Numbered from the stretch's first letter, positions 49,614-61,400 are shown. The stretch: DNA of 64,000 bases from Leishmania infantum JPCM5 (GCF_000002875.2 NC_009390.2:166417-230416), one strand, 5' to 3'. The notes: generated from the sequence alone by a model not told the origin. Numbers and translations: made by a program.

Positions 49614-50527
49614 CTGACCCTGGTCCTCGTCGCGTGGCTGTCCCTGTGCGCCCCGCCCCCGCCATGACCACGGCCCCCACCCCCTTTTCTGTGGAGAGAC
49701 AGACGTCTGCGTCGCGCCCTCCTCCTCTTCCCTCTGTGTGCTGGTAGGTTTGTTTCTATTTCGCGCTTCGTTGCCGTTGTCGCGGTCCGTGGCGTGCGAT
49801 GTACATGAAGCTGGCTCGCCCACCCACACGCACACACACCTCACACTCGGGCAAGTCAACTTCGCGCGCTCTCCCTTTCCTTGCGCACCTGTGGCATCAT
49901 CTTATCTTCCCCAGTGATGAGCGCGTGCGTCTGGGCCACAAGCGAGCACACACAGGTTTACGTGCGTCTGTGAGAAGACGTCTCTCGGAACCGTGTGTGG
50001 CCCTTCCCCTCCTTTCCCTCCCGCCTTTCCTTCAGAGCACGACCTTCATATCTCCTACAGATGTAAATGCCCGTGTTACGGTCCTTCGAAGTCCACCTTG
50101 GCTCATCAACATATCATCTCGCATCGCTCGGTGCACTCCGCCTGTGGCGGCGGTGGTTGCTCTGCTGCGTCCGTGATGGGCATGAGTGCTCACCGGGGCC
50201 CCTCTTCTGATTCTCAGCCTTTTCCCGACCACGGCATTCGCATCGCCCGCTGTCGGCGGCGGCGCTGCTCGCCCTTCCTCCCCCGTAGATCCCGCTCTCC
50301 CTCCAATCCCGAACCCCTCCCGAGACGAACGCGTTCGTTGATGCCGTCCTTAGCGGTAGCGATGGCGCACGCTCTGGATCGAGGTAGCTTACATGCGCGC
50401 ACACGCACGCACACACAAGATCGTGCGCCACGGTGAGCATGTTCGCCTGCAGCGGTGTTTTTCGGTGTTGTTGTTGCCGCTACGCGTCTGCGCGCTTATC
50501 ACTCCCTCACGCATCCGTCCTGCTACC

Positions 50528-50553
50528 CCTCCTCCCTCCCTCCCTCCCCCCAG
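50528..50553 (+). other. candidate trans-splice acceptor for the LRR gene
   Basis: A CCTCCCTCCC-type tract ends in CAG (AG 50552-50553), about 430 nt before the ATG. Pattern only. Confidence 0.45.
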
Positions 50554-50985
50554 CCAGCAGGCAGCAAGGGGCCAGTCTCTCTCTCTCTTAATCTCTATCT
50601 CACGTACGCACAGGCACAGACACGCACACGTCTAGCCGTCAAATACCTCGCGGCAGCATCTGCTGCGTACTCTCGACGCCTCCCTCTGTCTTTCGCCCCG
50701 CCGCCACTTCCGCACAGCCGCCCCACCGTTAGAACGTATCCGCGACGGACGCGGAAGCGACGACGCAGTGGAGAAAGTACGCCGTCGCTGCCGCTGTGCA
50801 CGAGAAGCTGGGGAAGAGCTGCGCACGGTCGGTGTGCGTGCAGGCATTTCCTTGGGCATCCGGCTCATCCTTCTCCACTGACACCGCGGCCGCCGCCACG
50901 ACCATCACCATCATCATCATCGCTGCTCTCCCTCCGTTAGCACTGACCTCTGCGTGTGCGTGTGCGTGTGAAGCTTGAAGAGCCG

Positions 50986-53709
50986 ATGGGGCATAAGTAT
51001 AGCACCAGCGCACACCCGTCCGCGGGCGTCGGCGACGCTGCCGTGGCAGCAGCAGCGGGCATGCTGCCAGCACCATGCCCACCGCCAGCGCTGAATAGGC
51101 CGCTGATGGAGCCGCGATGGAGGGGTGGCCGTCTCTCCACGGAGCAGGTGGCGGACCTGCGCACTGAACTAGGGCGTCTGGTCGCGGCGCTCGCGGTCGC
51201 GTTTCAGGCAGGCAGAGCAGAAGAGGAAGGACAGCATACGCAGGACGTTGCCGCTGACGCGCATGACGCGAAAGGCAGTGCGCACACCTCGAGTAGCGCA
51301 CCGCTCAGCGACCCGCTGGCGGAAGAGGCGGCCGCGCTGCTTCTGAAGCCGTTCGAAGAGATGCACCTCTCTGGCTACCGGCTTGGCGATGCCGCGCTCA
51401 CGTCCCCGAGCATGCCCGACCTGCCGTCCTTTCTCTCTGTTGTGTCTCGGCACACGCGGCTCCGCGTGCTCGATTTGAGCTTCAACAATCTGACACCGCA
51501 GGTGCTGGCGCCCCTCCTCCAAGCCATTCGTGGTCTGCCGTTGCTGGCGGTGCTGAAGCTCAGCGGCAACATGCTCGGATCGGCGCGCAGTGACGACTAC
51601 AACGGCAGCCGCAGCGAGAAATGGGACTTGTCCACCGTGAGTGTCGATGAAGAGCTCGGAGATGCCGCGACGGCGGCTGCACGGCTTGGCCGTTATCTCG
51701 CCACAAACCCGGCGCTGCTGGAGTTGGCACTGTTTCACTGCGATCTGAACGATCACGACGTGCGCGAGCTGCTCTCCGGCCTTGTTCACCCCCGCAACAC
51801 CACCCTGCACACATTGCAGCTCTCCTGGAACCCGGCGTGCACCTCGCGCAGTGCGGAGATGGCCCTGCAGCTGGTCACGGACCTCGGAAACACCACCCTG
51901 TGCGAGCTGGAGCTAGAGGGCGAGGCGCCGGCGACACAGGTGCGTCTTGAGTACGCGTGCACCCCCGACGGTGTCTTCCGCTCCGGACACACCCTCATCC
52001 CGGAGAGCGCGGCGGCAGGGGCAGCGACCGGCGACGGCAACGACGATAACAGCGGCAATGCGGGCACGGTGATCACAAGTGCGGCAGCTGCCGACGTGGT
52101 GAGCCTTGAGCAGCTTCGGCAGCAGCAGCAGCAACTCGCCGAGATCCAGAAGCACCTCACACCTGCCCAGGGGGCCCGCTACGTGAACCGCTGCCGCTAC
52201 CTCGCCGAGGACTTGGACGGGTCACGTGTGTTGGCACCGTTGGTGATGCGAGAGCTGAAGGCGGTGCTGTCCATCCGGCTGCCTCCGAGGCCGCGCGTCG
52301 ACGAACGCCACGGCGCGAGCGAGTTGAACGTCGCCGCCTTCGCAGAACGGGAGACGGCTTCTGCCTCTGCTGCTGGCGCGGGAGCACACAGCCAAGACGG
52401 CAGCGGAGAGCTCTTCACGTCCGCTGCGGCGGTGGACTGCGGCGGCAGCGACCCTCACAGTGGCCGTGCCGTGCCGTCTCCGGCGGCCGCTGCCAACTCG
52501 TCCGCCGGCCTCCAGCGGCGGTCCTTCGAGGGTGTTTCTGCAATGACTGACGGCCATGTGGCAAGTGTTGCGCCACCCCCGCAGGCAACGGATGCGCCGC
52601 GCCCGCGCACGTCTCCCCCGATGCACCTGCGCCGTCGGTGGCCCACCCCCGCGGTGAGCACGGGCAGCGTAGCCAGTCCCGCGTCGGGGCGACACGCGGC
52701 GCAGCAGCAGCAGCACCCTCGCGCACCGCAAGAGCTGCGTGATGCTCGCTTCGAAACACCACAGCGCCTCGCCGCTGTGATGGCCGACGCCGAGGCATTT
52801 CGCCGTCGCCTGCAACCTGTGCAGCTTGACACTCACGCGCCGCCGTGCGCCGAGGTCAGTCGATACCGCAGCGGCGCGCACAGCGCATCGGTGACGAAAA
52901 CGAGATCCCTGTGGTACGCCGACGACGGCTTTGTGTTGCGCCCGAATGGGTTGTCGAAGGTGCTCGTTGCACCGGTGCTCCCTGGTGGCGCGACGGCCTT
53001 CGCAAACGTGGCACTGGAGGACGTGGAAGACCGCCCCCTGCAGCCCTGTTGGTGCACACCGCGCCAGACGTCTCCGATGACTGGCATCTACGCTGGCATA
53101 CTGCACTACCACTGCGTGCACGAGGCAACGGCACAGCAACAGAAGCGACAGTACGGCACCTCCTCGTCGCCACCGCCATCGACGGCTGCGACAGCGGTGA
53201 AGCCGGCGGACCCCAGCGCGTCCAAGAGCCGGCTGCCGCTGCTGCTTCCCCAGCCCTCGCAGCAGCCGCAGCCGCAGCTGCAGCCGCAACAGCTGCCCAG
53301 CACGGCTGAGATGTACTGCGGATGCCAGGGCACCGGTCATCTCTGCCTCTCCGCGTGTGTGGCCTCAGAGGGGGCGGGGGCTGGTCGACGCCGCCATCGC
53401 ATGCGGTCGACGTTGCACGTAAAGGCTGCAAAGGCAGTGGGCAAGTCTGCAGGGAGCGGTTATGGTGCGTCAGCGTCCCGCAAATCCGACCGCACGCGCG
53501 AGCGCTTCCTCGACTGGACGGCCACCAATGGTGACGCTGTCAACACCCTCTTGAGCACCGTTGCAGCAGCGGCACCACCGGCGCTGCATCTGAGCACCGT
53601 GCGCACGGCATGCGGTGGTCTCTCGATCGCGCTCAACTACAGCCCAGTGACCCATTTCTCCGCGCCACACGTGAGCTGCGCATCAGGCATGACGCTAGCG
53701 GAGTTCTAA
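50986..53709 (+). CDS. leucine-rich-repeat protein
   Basis: 907 residues from the first ATG in frame (50986). A leucine-rich-repeat block spans about 125-330: LRVLDLSFNNLTPQVLAPLL, LPLLAVLKLSGNMLGS, LLELALFHCDLNDHDVRELL and LHTLQLSWNPACTSRSAEMA, of the ribonuclease-inhibitor type, with one unit split by an insertion containing SEKWDLSTVSVDEELGD. A helical segment follows (LEQLRQQQQQLAEIQKHL, then YVNRCRYLAEDL), then long disordered Ala/Pro/Arg-rich sequence. Near the C-terminus two Cys/His groups (PCWCTPRQTS...YHCVH at about 685-710 and MYCGCQGTGHLC at about 776-787) could bind zinc. The function is unknown; in kinetoplastids such proteins are often cytoskeletal or flagellar, which is only a hint. 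Confidence 0.88.
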   Translation: MGHKYSTSAHPSAGVGDAAVAAAAGMLPAPCPPPALNRPLMEPRWRGGRLSTEQVADLRTELGRLVAALAVAFQAGRAEEEGQHTQDVAADAHDAKGSAHTSSSAPLSDPLAEEAAALLLKPFEEMHLSGYRLGDAALTSPSMPDLPSFLSVVSRHTRLRVLDLSFNNLTPQVLAPLLQAIRGLPLLAVLKLSGNMLGSARSDDYNGSRSEKWDLSTVSVDEELGDAATAAARLGRYLATNPALLELALFHCDLNDHDVRELLSGLVHPRNTTLHTLQLSWNPACTSRSAEMALQLVTDLGNTTLCELELEGEAPATQVRLEYACTPDGVFRSGHTLIPESAAAGAATGDGNDDNSGNAGTVITSAAAADVVSLEQLRQQQQQLAEIQKHLTPAQGARYVNRCRYLAEDLDGSRVLAPLVMRELKAVLSIRLPPRPRVDERHGASELNVAAFAERETASASAAGAGAHSQDGSGELFTSAAAVDCGGSDPHSGRAVPSPAAAANSSAGLQRRSFEGVSAMTDGHVASVAPPPQATDAPRPRTSPPMHLRRRWPTPAVSTGSVASPASGRHAAQQQQHPRAPQELRDARFETPQRLAAVMADAEAFRRRLQPVQLDTHAPPCAEVSRYRSGAHSASVTKTRSLWYADDGFVLRPNGLSKVLVAPVLPGGATAFANVALEDVEDRPLQPCWCTPRQTSPMTGIYAGILHYHCVHEATAQQQKRQYGTSSSPPPSTAATAVKPADPSASKSRLPLLLPQPSQQPQPQLQPQQLPSTAEMYCGCQGTGHLCLSACVASEGAGAGRRRHRMRSTLHVKAAKAVGKSAGSGYGASASRKSDRTRERFLDWTATNGDAVNTLLSTVAAAAPPALHLSTVRTACGGLSIALNYSPVTHFSAPHVSCASGMTLAEF

Positions 53710-53837
53710 TTGGGCGAGAGGGAGACATAATGCGTATGTCCGAGCCTGTGTATGTGTGTGTGGTGGGGGGAGGTGTGGGGTGGGGAGCGTCACGGAATTC
53801 GACATCCGTGCGCGTGCGAGTGTGCACACTGCGCGCA

Positions 53838-53872
53838 TGCTCTGCTCTGCTCTGCTCTACTCTACTCTGCTG
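53838..53872. repeat. (CTCTG/CTCTA)n pentanucleotide microsatellite
   Basis: Seven tandem five-base units, two with A in place of G. Confidence 0.9.
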
Positions 53873-54199
53873 ATGTGTATTAGCCCTTCTTCGATGTTCC
53901 ATACGCGTATGTGTGTGTAGGTGTGCGTTGCTTTTTGTTTTTTCACTTGGTTTTACTTTTCGGCAGCGCTCGAGACTCTCGCGCGTACCGCGTCGCCGTC
54001 CGCCCCACCGACCTCACGACTTGTGCCTTGATTAATGTCGTGCACGCGACAACGTCGCCAAGGGTGCGAGTGCGCGCGGTGTTCGGTTGCACGGGTGTGT
54101 TGCCATGTCATGGGATGTGGTGGTGGTACGTGTGCGCATGTGAGGAGAGAGAGAGGGCGGCCGAGGAGATGGAGGAGGAGGGGGAGAATCGACGCTGGT

Positions 54200-54214
54200 G
54201 GGGGGGGGGGGGGG
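54200..54214. repeat. 15-base G homopolymer
   Basis: Seen directly in non-coding sequence; its exact length is prone to sequencing error. Confidence 0.85.
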
Positions 54215-54699
54215 TGCACGCCGCTCACGTGATCGCGCATCGTGCACGCACGCACAAACAACACCTTGCTTTTGGTTCTGTCTTCGCCGCTGCTTTGCTC
54301 GACCTCCCGCCCGCTCGCTCTCCCCCGCCGATCTCCTGCAGGCGCAAGGGACATGCCCCGCGCCCTGTTGTGTGTGCATGCGTGCGCGATGCTTCGCCTC
54401 GGCGGCATGCGTGTCCCCGGCGCGCCCGAGGATGTGTCCATCAGTACATCACCCTCGTCGAAAGGCGCGCTAGCAGACGGATTGGTACACCTGCTGCACG
54501 GTTTGGAAGGACGCGGCCGCCTTGTAGCTCTCAGGCCTCCGTGCGTCTCGGTGTACGCGCTCGGTGGGAGAAGGGGGAGAGGGGCGGCCAACACAGCCAC
54601 CGCCATCATCATCGTCTCGCGCCTCCCAGCCCCGCCCGCTTCGTCTTCCCGTGGGTAGAACAGGCCGCTCCTTTCTGTTCTCGTTGTTCCTTCTCCCCT

Positions 54700-55250
54700 G
54701 ATGACGAGAGGGAGGAGCTGGCGCGAGGGCCACACGCACGGCGCCCCTCAGTGCGCGGGATCACAAGGCTCAAGCACTCCTCCACCCCCTCTATCTCATG
54801 CCAAATCCCGAGCCGCTTCTGGTAGTGGCATGGCCAAACACCTGCGACGTAGGGGGAGGTCAGTGTGATGTACCGCTACGGCTGTCGGCAGTGTGTCAGG
54901 TCCTGGACGGCGTTGTGTTGGGGCGACCTGTCAGGGCGAGCACGTGTCTGTGCCGTCCACGTGATGGGCAGAGTGTCAGCGTGGCTCGAGCGTGTCCCAC
55001 CCCCGGCCCTCACACTGTGCCCTACTTGGTGGTGAGAATCCTGCGCCGCCCCGAGGGGGTGGATGCACCTGGGATGGCGGCCTGCATAATGGGATGAAGG
55101 AGGGGAGGGGAAGTGAGGTGAGGTGGGGCGAAGTTCGAGGGCAACGCCCGCGCGCTCAGATGGCTGCGCCAGCGCACTGCTTTAGCGCGTGTGCCTACGG
55201 CTGCTTCGCACCACGCGGATGGGGGGAGGGGAGGGGGGCCTGGTGACCGG
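54700..55250 (+). mobile_element. SIDER2-like short degenerate retroposon
   Basis: A roughly 0.5-kb block unlike the surrounding CT/GT simple sequence. It includes GTGATGTACCGCTACGGCTG (54866-54885), TGTCAGGGCGAGCACGTGTC (from 54930), GATGGGCAGAGTGTCAGCGT, GGCCCTCACACTGTGCCCTA and CCGAGGGGGTGGATGCACCT (about 55051-55070). These phrases match, from memory, the consensus of Leishmania SIDER2 elements, ingi/L1Tc-derived non-autonomous retroposons concentrated in 3'UTRs and linked to mRNA instability. Position after the LRR gene fits a 3'UTR copy. No coding capacity; the boundaries are approximate. Confidence 0.62.
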
Positions 55251-56303
55251 ACCGAGTGGTGGGGTTTGAGCTGAACTCGTACGGTGTGGCAAAGAAACGG
55301 ACGCGCTGGGAGGCGGAAAAGCGTGCCGCTCCCTCTCTCTGCCTCTCTTCCCATGGCGGTTCCGTTGCGCCATGCTGTTGGAAGTTGGTCATGCCCTCTC
55401 ACCCACGCGCGCGCACACCCACGTCTGCGTCTGATGGGTCTGTGCGAGTGAGCGCCTGTGTGGATGGTGCGCTCATGTGAATGTGTACGTCTGTGTCTGT
55501 TCCTGGCAGCAGCGTGTAGGAGCATTCTCAGCCATGTAGGTGTGTTGTATTGTGACGTAGCTGAGTCGTTGCGCGTGCGTCTCCGTCAGCAGACAGTTTC
55601 GTTTCCAGGGCTCCCGTCTCTGCCCTCCTTCCCTTCCCTTCTCTCTCGGGCACACGCATGCATGCAGGCATGTAGACATCCCTATCCCGTGTTCCTCGCA
55701 CGCATCCGAATTTTGTATCTCTATGTGTGTGTATACTAGGGTGCCTCTGCGCCAGCCTCACCGCTGTCGCTCTCATCATCATCAGCCCCCCCCACCATCC
55801 CTGTCTGGATGTCTTTACCCTCACCAAAGTCATGTGATGGTGGTTTACGGCAAGACCAGCGTCAAGGCACCGGGCGTCGGGCGTCGGTCTACACTGGCAA
55901 CCTACGCGGGCATGCAGACACGACGACACACCCGCTCGCAAGCGCAGTGATTCCAACGTGTCAGGGATGAGAGAAGAGGAGGAGGGGGCGTTCACCGCCT
56001 GTTAGGGAATCGCCCCTTACTTCTTACTCTCCGCTGCCGCACGCTGCGAGCGGCTCCGGCACGCGTGCAAGCACAGACGCTCATGTATGTGCATATGCCG
56101 ATGCGTCAGTGGGCCTCCATGTGGTGCGTGCTCCCTCTTCTTACCTCGTACTTCTTCTCGCACACAACGACACTTCTCGGCACCACTACCGTCACTGCAA
56201 GCAATCAGCCACGCCGGCGTAGAACCTCCGCCGCCGTCGCCACCACCCTCCTGGGCCTCGCTCAGCATCTGCGGCACCGGGGAAAGCAGCAAGAGAAACT
56301 ACA

Positions 56304-57275
56304 ATGCTTCGCCGCAGTCGCCGCTTGCTGTTGGCTGCAGCAGGGGCCCGCCCTGCCGCCTTCACCCCTCGAGCCAGAGAGGCCGCCGGCACCTGCGGCA
56401 ACGAGGAGCGCGACAGCAACACCAGCAGTGGCCATGGCGGCTTTCTAGCCACGCTGCGCCATCTCGTGGCGTGGAACCGCACGAACGCGGCGGCCGCCGC
56501 ATCGTCGTCATCCGCGTCGTGTGCAGAAACCCCAGCATGCGTCAGCAACAACGCAGCACTCGACGCCGTCGAGGCCGTCGTGCGCGCCCGGTGGACGTGC
56601 CGGCAGTTCGACACGGCGAAGCCGATAGACCTCGACACCCTCAAGCGCGTCTTGGCGGCGACGACCCGCGCCCCGACCGGTTTCAACCTTCAGGGCTGGC
56701 ACGCGGTCGTCGTCACCAACACGGCGGTGCGGGAGCAGCTCTTCAAGGCAGCGCTCGGCCAGCCGCAAGTGCTGCAGGCGCCGGCGACTGTCGTCTTCGT
56801 TGGAGACACGGAGCCGGAGCGGAACGCGCCGCAGGCGCTTGAGATGGGGCTCGAGACGGGCTACTATAGCCCCCTCTACGGTGCCGCCTACCTGCGCAAC
56901 ATCTACTACTTCATGCATGGCGGTCCGATGCAGTCGATGGCCGCCGTGAAGTCGGTCGTGAGTGCGTGGTACAGCCAGGCGGCTGGCACGCCGCTCATCT
57001 CCGTCCCGGTGAGCCGCGCCGGCTACGCGTGGAAGCAGACGATGATTCCGGCGACGACGTTCGTGAATCTCTGCGCCGCCGCCGGCTGGGACACGTGCAT
57101 GATGGAGGGCATCGACGAGGATGCCGTCAAGCGAGCCTTGGGAGTGCCGGCGGAACGGTACACGGTGCCGGTCATCATCAGCGTCGGCTACGCGACCGCC
57201 GCGGAGGCCGAGAAACGCCAGGTGGGCAGCTCCCGCTTCGCGACGCCGCACACCGTGCGGTGGAACAAGTTCTAG
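56304..57275 (+). CDS. NTR: mitochondrial type I (FMN, oxygen-insensitive) nitroreductase
   Basis: 323 residues. An Arg/Ala-rich presequence (MLRRSRRLLLAAAGARPAAF) suggests mitochondrial import. The fold begins near residue 85: RARWTCRQFDTAKPIDLDTL, with the FMN-contacting R-x-CRxF start of nitroreductases, then RAPTGFNLQGWHAVVV (the APSxxNxQPW signature). Later come ATTFVNLCAAAGWDTCMMEG and VPVIISVGYATAA before a basic C-terminus. Such flavoproteins reduce nitro groups and quinones by two-electron steps. The Leishmania and Trypanosoma enzyme is the known activator of nitro-prodrugs (nifurtimox, benznidazole, fexinidazole). I recall the L. infantum gene as LinJ.05.0660. All expected core elements are present, with no frameshift. 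Confidence 0.93.
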   Translation: MLRRSRRLLLAAAGARPAAFTPRAREAAGTCGNEERDSNTSSGHGGFLATLRHLVAWNRTNAAAAASSSSASCAETPACVSNNAALDAVEAVVRARWTCRQFDTAKPIDLDTLKRVLAATTRAPTGFNLQGWHAVVVTNTAVREQLFKAALGQPQVLQAPATVVFVGDTEPERNAPQALEMGLETGYYSPLYGAAYLRNIYYFMHGGPMQSMAAVKSVVSAWYSQAAGTPLISVPVSRAGYAWKQTMIPATTFVNLCAAAGWDTCMMEGIDEDAVKRALGVPAERYTVPVIISVGYATAAEAEKRQVGSSRFATPHTVRWNKF

Positions 57276-58424
57276 TTTAGACTCGGCACCAGAGATGAGA
57301 AGGAAAAGGGGTGCACGCTACGTGTGGCCCATGGATGCGTCTCCCTCCCTCCCTCTCTCGCACAGACACACCCCGCACCTCTGCTCTTCACAGTCGCACG
57401 CGCCTCCACTGGGCACGTCGGCACGTGTCACACGCGTCTGTGCAGGCACACATCGCCAGCCGCGTAACGTAACAAGAGAAGCACCAATAAAAAGAGTCGG
57501 TGCCACCGTCGCTGTCAGCGGCAGGCAGGCGAGCGGGCCGTGCTGAGGAAGCTCACTCCGTCTCGTTCGCGTCGAGTGCGAGCCATGGGATGGTGCACCA
57601 GGGAGGAGGAGGAAGGAGGCGGGGTTCTCCTCTGGCGCGGGTCTTTCGTGGGGGCAGCTGCTGCCGATTCGCACACCGCCCCCGTCTCTGCCACCCTCCA
57701 GCCTTCGCCCCTTCACGACCGGCTGCTGCTGTCTTGGCTGCTGGCTGCGCCGGTGTGGCCTCTTTCACGCCTTTACGCCCCCCCCCCTCGAACACCTACA
57801 CGCCAAACTCGAGGACGGGCAAGCACGCTTTCACCCGGTACGCTTTCATCACGCAACGTGCCTCTCATCACGCGTGCGTGTGCGTCAGGCTACCACGTCT
57901 TAGAACACGCACCACCACTGCACATCACCGTAACTGAAGCAGCAGCAGGCTCCTCACTCAACCACCCATTCCCAAGCCATACACCCCTTTCCTTTGTTTT
58001 ATTTCTCGACGTCGGAGCGGAGCGGCTGCTGGCCCATCCACTTCCGCCAACCATCACTACACCCGTCACTCTCGCTTGCGTGGTGTGCCGCGCTCGGTAA
58101 CGCTCCCATGTTTCCAGCGTCTCCAGTCCATACACACACACACACTTGCTGCTCCTCGCTTTATACTTGCCCTCCCAGTTATCTGTGAGTGCTGTTGCCT
58201 GCTAGCTACGCCAGCACGGGCACGCGTATATCATCGCACCCCACCCCACCCGTGCCGTGGCTCTTCGTGTGCGTGTGTGGCCCACCTCGCTCTTGAAGCA
58301 GACACACACAGGGAGAGAGAGCGAGGCGCGGTCGCACACGGCGGCTGCTCGCCCACACCCTATTAGCACCTGGTGCTTGCCTCCCCCCCCGGATCCCTCC
58401 TTCCCGCCTGGCCAAGTCGTCACG
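57276..58424. other. inter-CDS region
   Basis: About 1.1 kb, no gene. C-runs, a short (CA)n at 58131-58143 and CT-rich stretches; no single acceptor stands out. Confidence 0.65.
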
Positions 58425-61400
58425 ATGGAGGATGATGCCGCGGCCGAGACAACCTCGATCGATTTCTCCTTAGCCCCGTCGAATGGCAGCGGTGATGTGG
58501 CTGGTGGCAGCCCCACGGAGTCGCCGCCCAGCGACGACAACGAGATTATGCGAGCCGGCCGTGGTGATGTGCACCACCCGATGCCCGCCATACAAGTACC
58601 GAAGCCGACACGGCCACAGCCGCCCACCTCGCCGGCCCCGTTCGGAGATGAAGCGGCAGATGGCGGTGCACCATTGCCGGTCGCCTCTCCTGCCTCGGCG
58701 CACGTGGCAAAGCCCATCACGCCTTTCCAGGCAATTCGACCGGCAGGGCTGCGGCGCAAGGGCCACCTCGCCCGCCCTTCCCTGAAAAGAGACGCGAGCC
58801 TTGATTTTGTGCGAGCTGTACAGCAGCTCGACTCGGAGGACTTCCAGAGATCTCGGAGTCGCAGCTCCGACAGCGAGGGCCTCGACGACGACAGCGATCA
58901 CAGCGGCAACGGCGCCAGTGCCAAGCGACGATGTCGGCAAGGTGCCGCAGGTGATGCCATCAACGAGGGTGAACGAACGACCCAGGCGTGGGCGCAGTCA
59001 CCGTCGCCGACGGCCCCATCTCGGCAGCTGCTTGTGCCACCGCAGCAGCCAACGAGAGCGAGCAACGTGACGGCGACCACCACCACCCTCATCGCCACCA
59101 CCGCAGACGAGACTATAAACTTCGAGGCAGAGAAGAATGATGACGCAGATGATACGATGGCGGCGCCGGTGGTTGCTGCCGTGCCGGCGTCCCGTACGAG
59201 TGCCGTCGAACAAGCGGCACTTCCACTACCCCAAGAGCAGCACCAGCGTCCTGGCACGGCGCTGACGCCTTCCACGAAGGCGAGAGCTACTGCGCACGAA
59301 TCACCGCCGCCGCTGTCATCAACAACGACGGGCACAGCGCCTTCGAAGGATATATCGGGACCGAAACCGCAGACGCCGACGTCGCCACCCGCGCAACAGC
59401 CAAGGAATGAGCAGCGGCGGTCCTCTCCTTCGTGGTCGCGCCATACAAGCCCTGGCTACACCGTCTCCGCGGCCACGGCAGCGACGACCACGGGCGCAGC
59501 CGACATCGTCGGTGCAACGCTGCCCACGGCATCGCCCGCGAGCCCTGGGCGCATTGCGTTACCCGATGCGGGCCCGCAGCACCACACGCCGCACCTGAGG
59601 TTGCTGTCCAGTAGCATGCAGAACGAAGACGACCCGATGTACTGCACCGTGAGCGAGATGACGATGGCGAACCCGGTGACGCCGCGCGGCGGCGTCTCGC
59701 TGCCACTTTTGGGTCTCAGCACGGGCCTCCAGCAGGCCCGTGGCGCCTCTGGGGGAAGCCTGTACCTCTCCCCTGCCCGTCCTTCGTTGCGGCCAGCCGC
59801 GGCAAGTCGCCGAGTGCAGTCTTCAGACTTCTCACTCGATGAGTCCAACGCACTCCTGACGCTGAACACGCCTCGCGAGGTCGTGAAGTCGGCGACAGCG
59901 GCGCCCAAGGAATCAACATACTTTCGAGACGCAGCCTTTGAGGACGGCGCCGAGCTGGCGTCGACGTCGACGCCGTCCCAAAGCATGCTGGGCCTGCATG
60001 GCAAGCCCCTGCCCAGTTTCGTCCAGCCGGCTCTGGTGAAGCGAACGGCCGATGGCCGCACGACCGCGGGCGACGGTCGCCTCTCTCAGCCAGCGCCACC
60101 ACGGCAGCTGCAGCACCCCTCTGCCCCGCCGGCAATCATTGCAGAGCTCAAGCGCCACGCAGAGCGTGAGAAGGAGGACGAAAAGGAGCACACCCTGAGA
60201 CCGACGAGCACTCCGTCGCCGCGAGAGACTCGGGTCGGTGGCGGAGGCGCTCATCGTGAGCACAGGAGCGCGTCCTCGATCTTCAAGTCCTTCCCCTCCA
60301 AAACCATCTGCGCCCGCAGTAGGAGCTCCGTAGCAGCCAAGTCGGGCGTCGACAAGCATGGCGAAGGCGGTGGCGAGGGTCGAGATGTCAAGACGAGCGG
60401 TCGCAGCACCAGCTCCATTCAATCCACCCGCAGCAGCAGCCTCGCCTCCGGCCTGTCGCGGCTGTACTCCATGTTCAAGCGACTGGTCAGCGGGGCCGGA
60501 CACGGGAGTGTAGATGTCAAAACACAGCGGCCACTTCAACCGTCTTCGTCGTCGTCGCAGCAGCAGCGACGAACTCGCCAGCACGAGGACAACGCCGCCA
60601 CAACCACTGCCGTCGCGGCATCGCTGCAGATGTCGACGCTGGGGAACACCGTGAAGACCACCGACAGCAGTACCAACCTCCGCTCCGCTGACACGCTGGT
60701 CGGATGCAAGCAGAGGCAGCCACCGCCGGCCGTCACCCCCGCAGCGGCATCAGCAACCGCGGTCAAGCCAGGACGCGCGACGCCGAAACGCGAGATAACG
60801 AGCTCGTGGCACGGCGACTCCATCAACTTCCCCACGGACGAAGAGGAGGATCGAGGGCGGGGCGATGGCGTAGCGGGGGTGGCGCCACTGATACCACCAG
60901 CCGCAGCAGCGCCAGCAGTACCTGTAGAAGGTGCGAGTGGCGGTGCTGAGGAGAGTAAGGGGCGGCGTAAGAGGAAGGACGCGAAGCGCCCTGACCTTCG
61001 TCGGCGGCGGCGACGTCTTCATGACGCGGAAGCGCAAGATGGCGCCTCGTTGTCAGCATCGGCAGCAGGAGGCGATGATCGGCGCAGCAGTGGCAGCGGC
61101 AGTGCCGGTGACGTCGACACCTCCTCCTCGTCTACGCCCTTGACATCCGCGTCGGGCGCTGAAAAGCCTCGTCGCCGGTGCAGGGAAAGAGGGCGACGGA
61201 GCGGACCACGGCGGCATCGGCACCGACGCGAGGGGCGAAAACAACAGAAGGAACAAGCCAACGGTGTGTCGAAGTTTCTTCAGGACCGCCCATCCTCCCC
61301 GACACCGCCGCTGAAGTCGCAGTCCTCCGACAGATCCGCAAGCAGCGACGGCCGACTAGATCGCAGCAGCCGGCGCCTGTCACAACGGGGCTGCCGTCAA

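Larger units (their letters stand above)
49537..50985. other. inter-CDS region
   Basis: About 1.4 kb, no gene. A G-quadruplex-type run lies at 49593-49613 shortly after the stop codon. A CT tract at 50528-50550 with AG at 50552-50553 is a candidate acceptor for the LRR gene. Confidence 0.7.
53710..56303. other. long inter-CDS region carrying a SIDER2-like element
   Basis: 2.6 kb between the LRR gene and the nitroreductase. It contains a pentanucleotide repeat at 53838-53872, G15 at 54200-54214 and the SIDER2-like block at about 54700-55250. No intact gene. AG at 56200-56201 after a CT-rich stretch is a candidate acceptor for the next gene. Confidence 0.7.
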
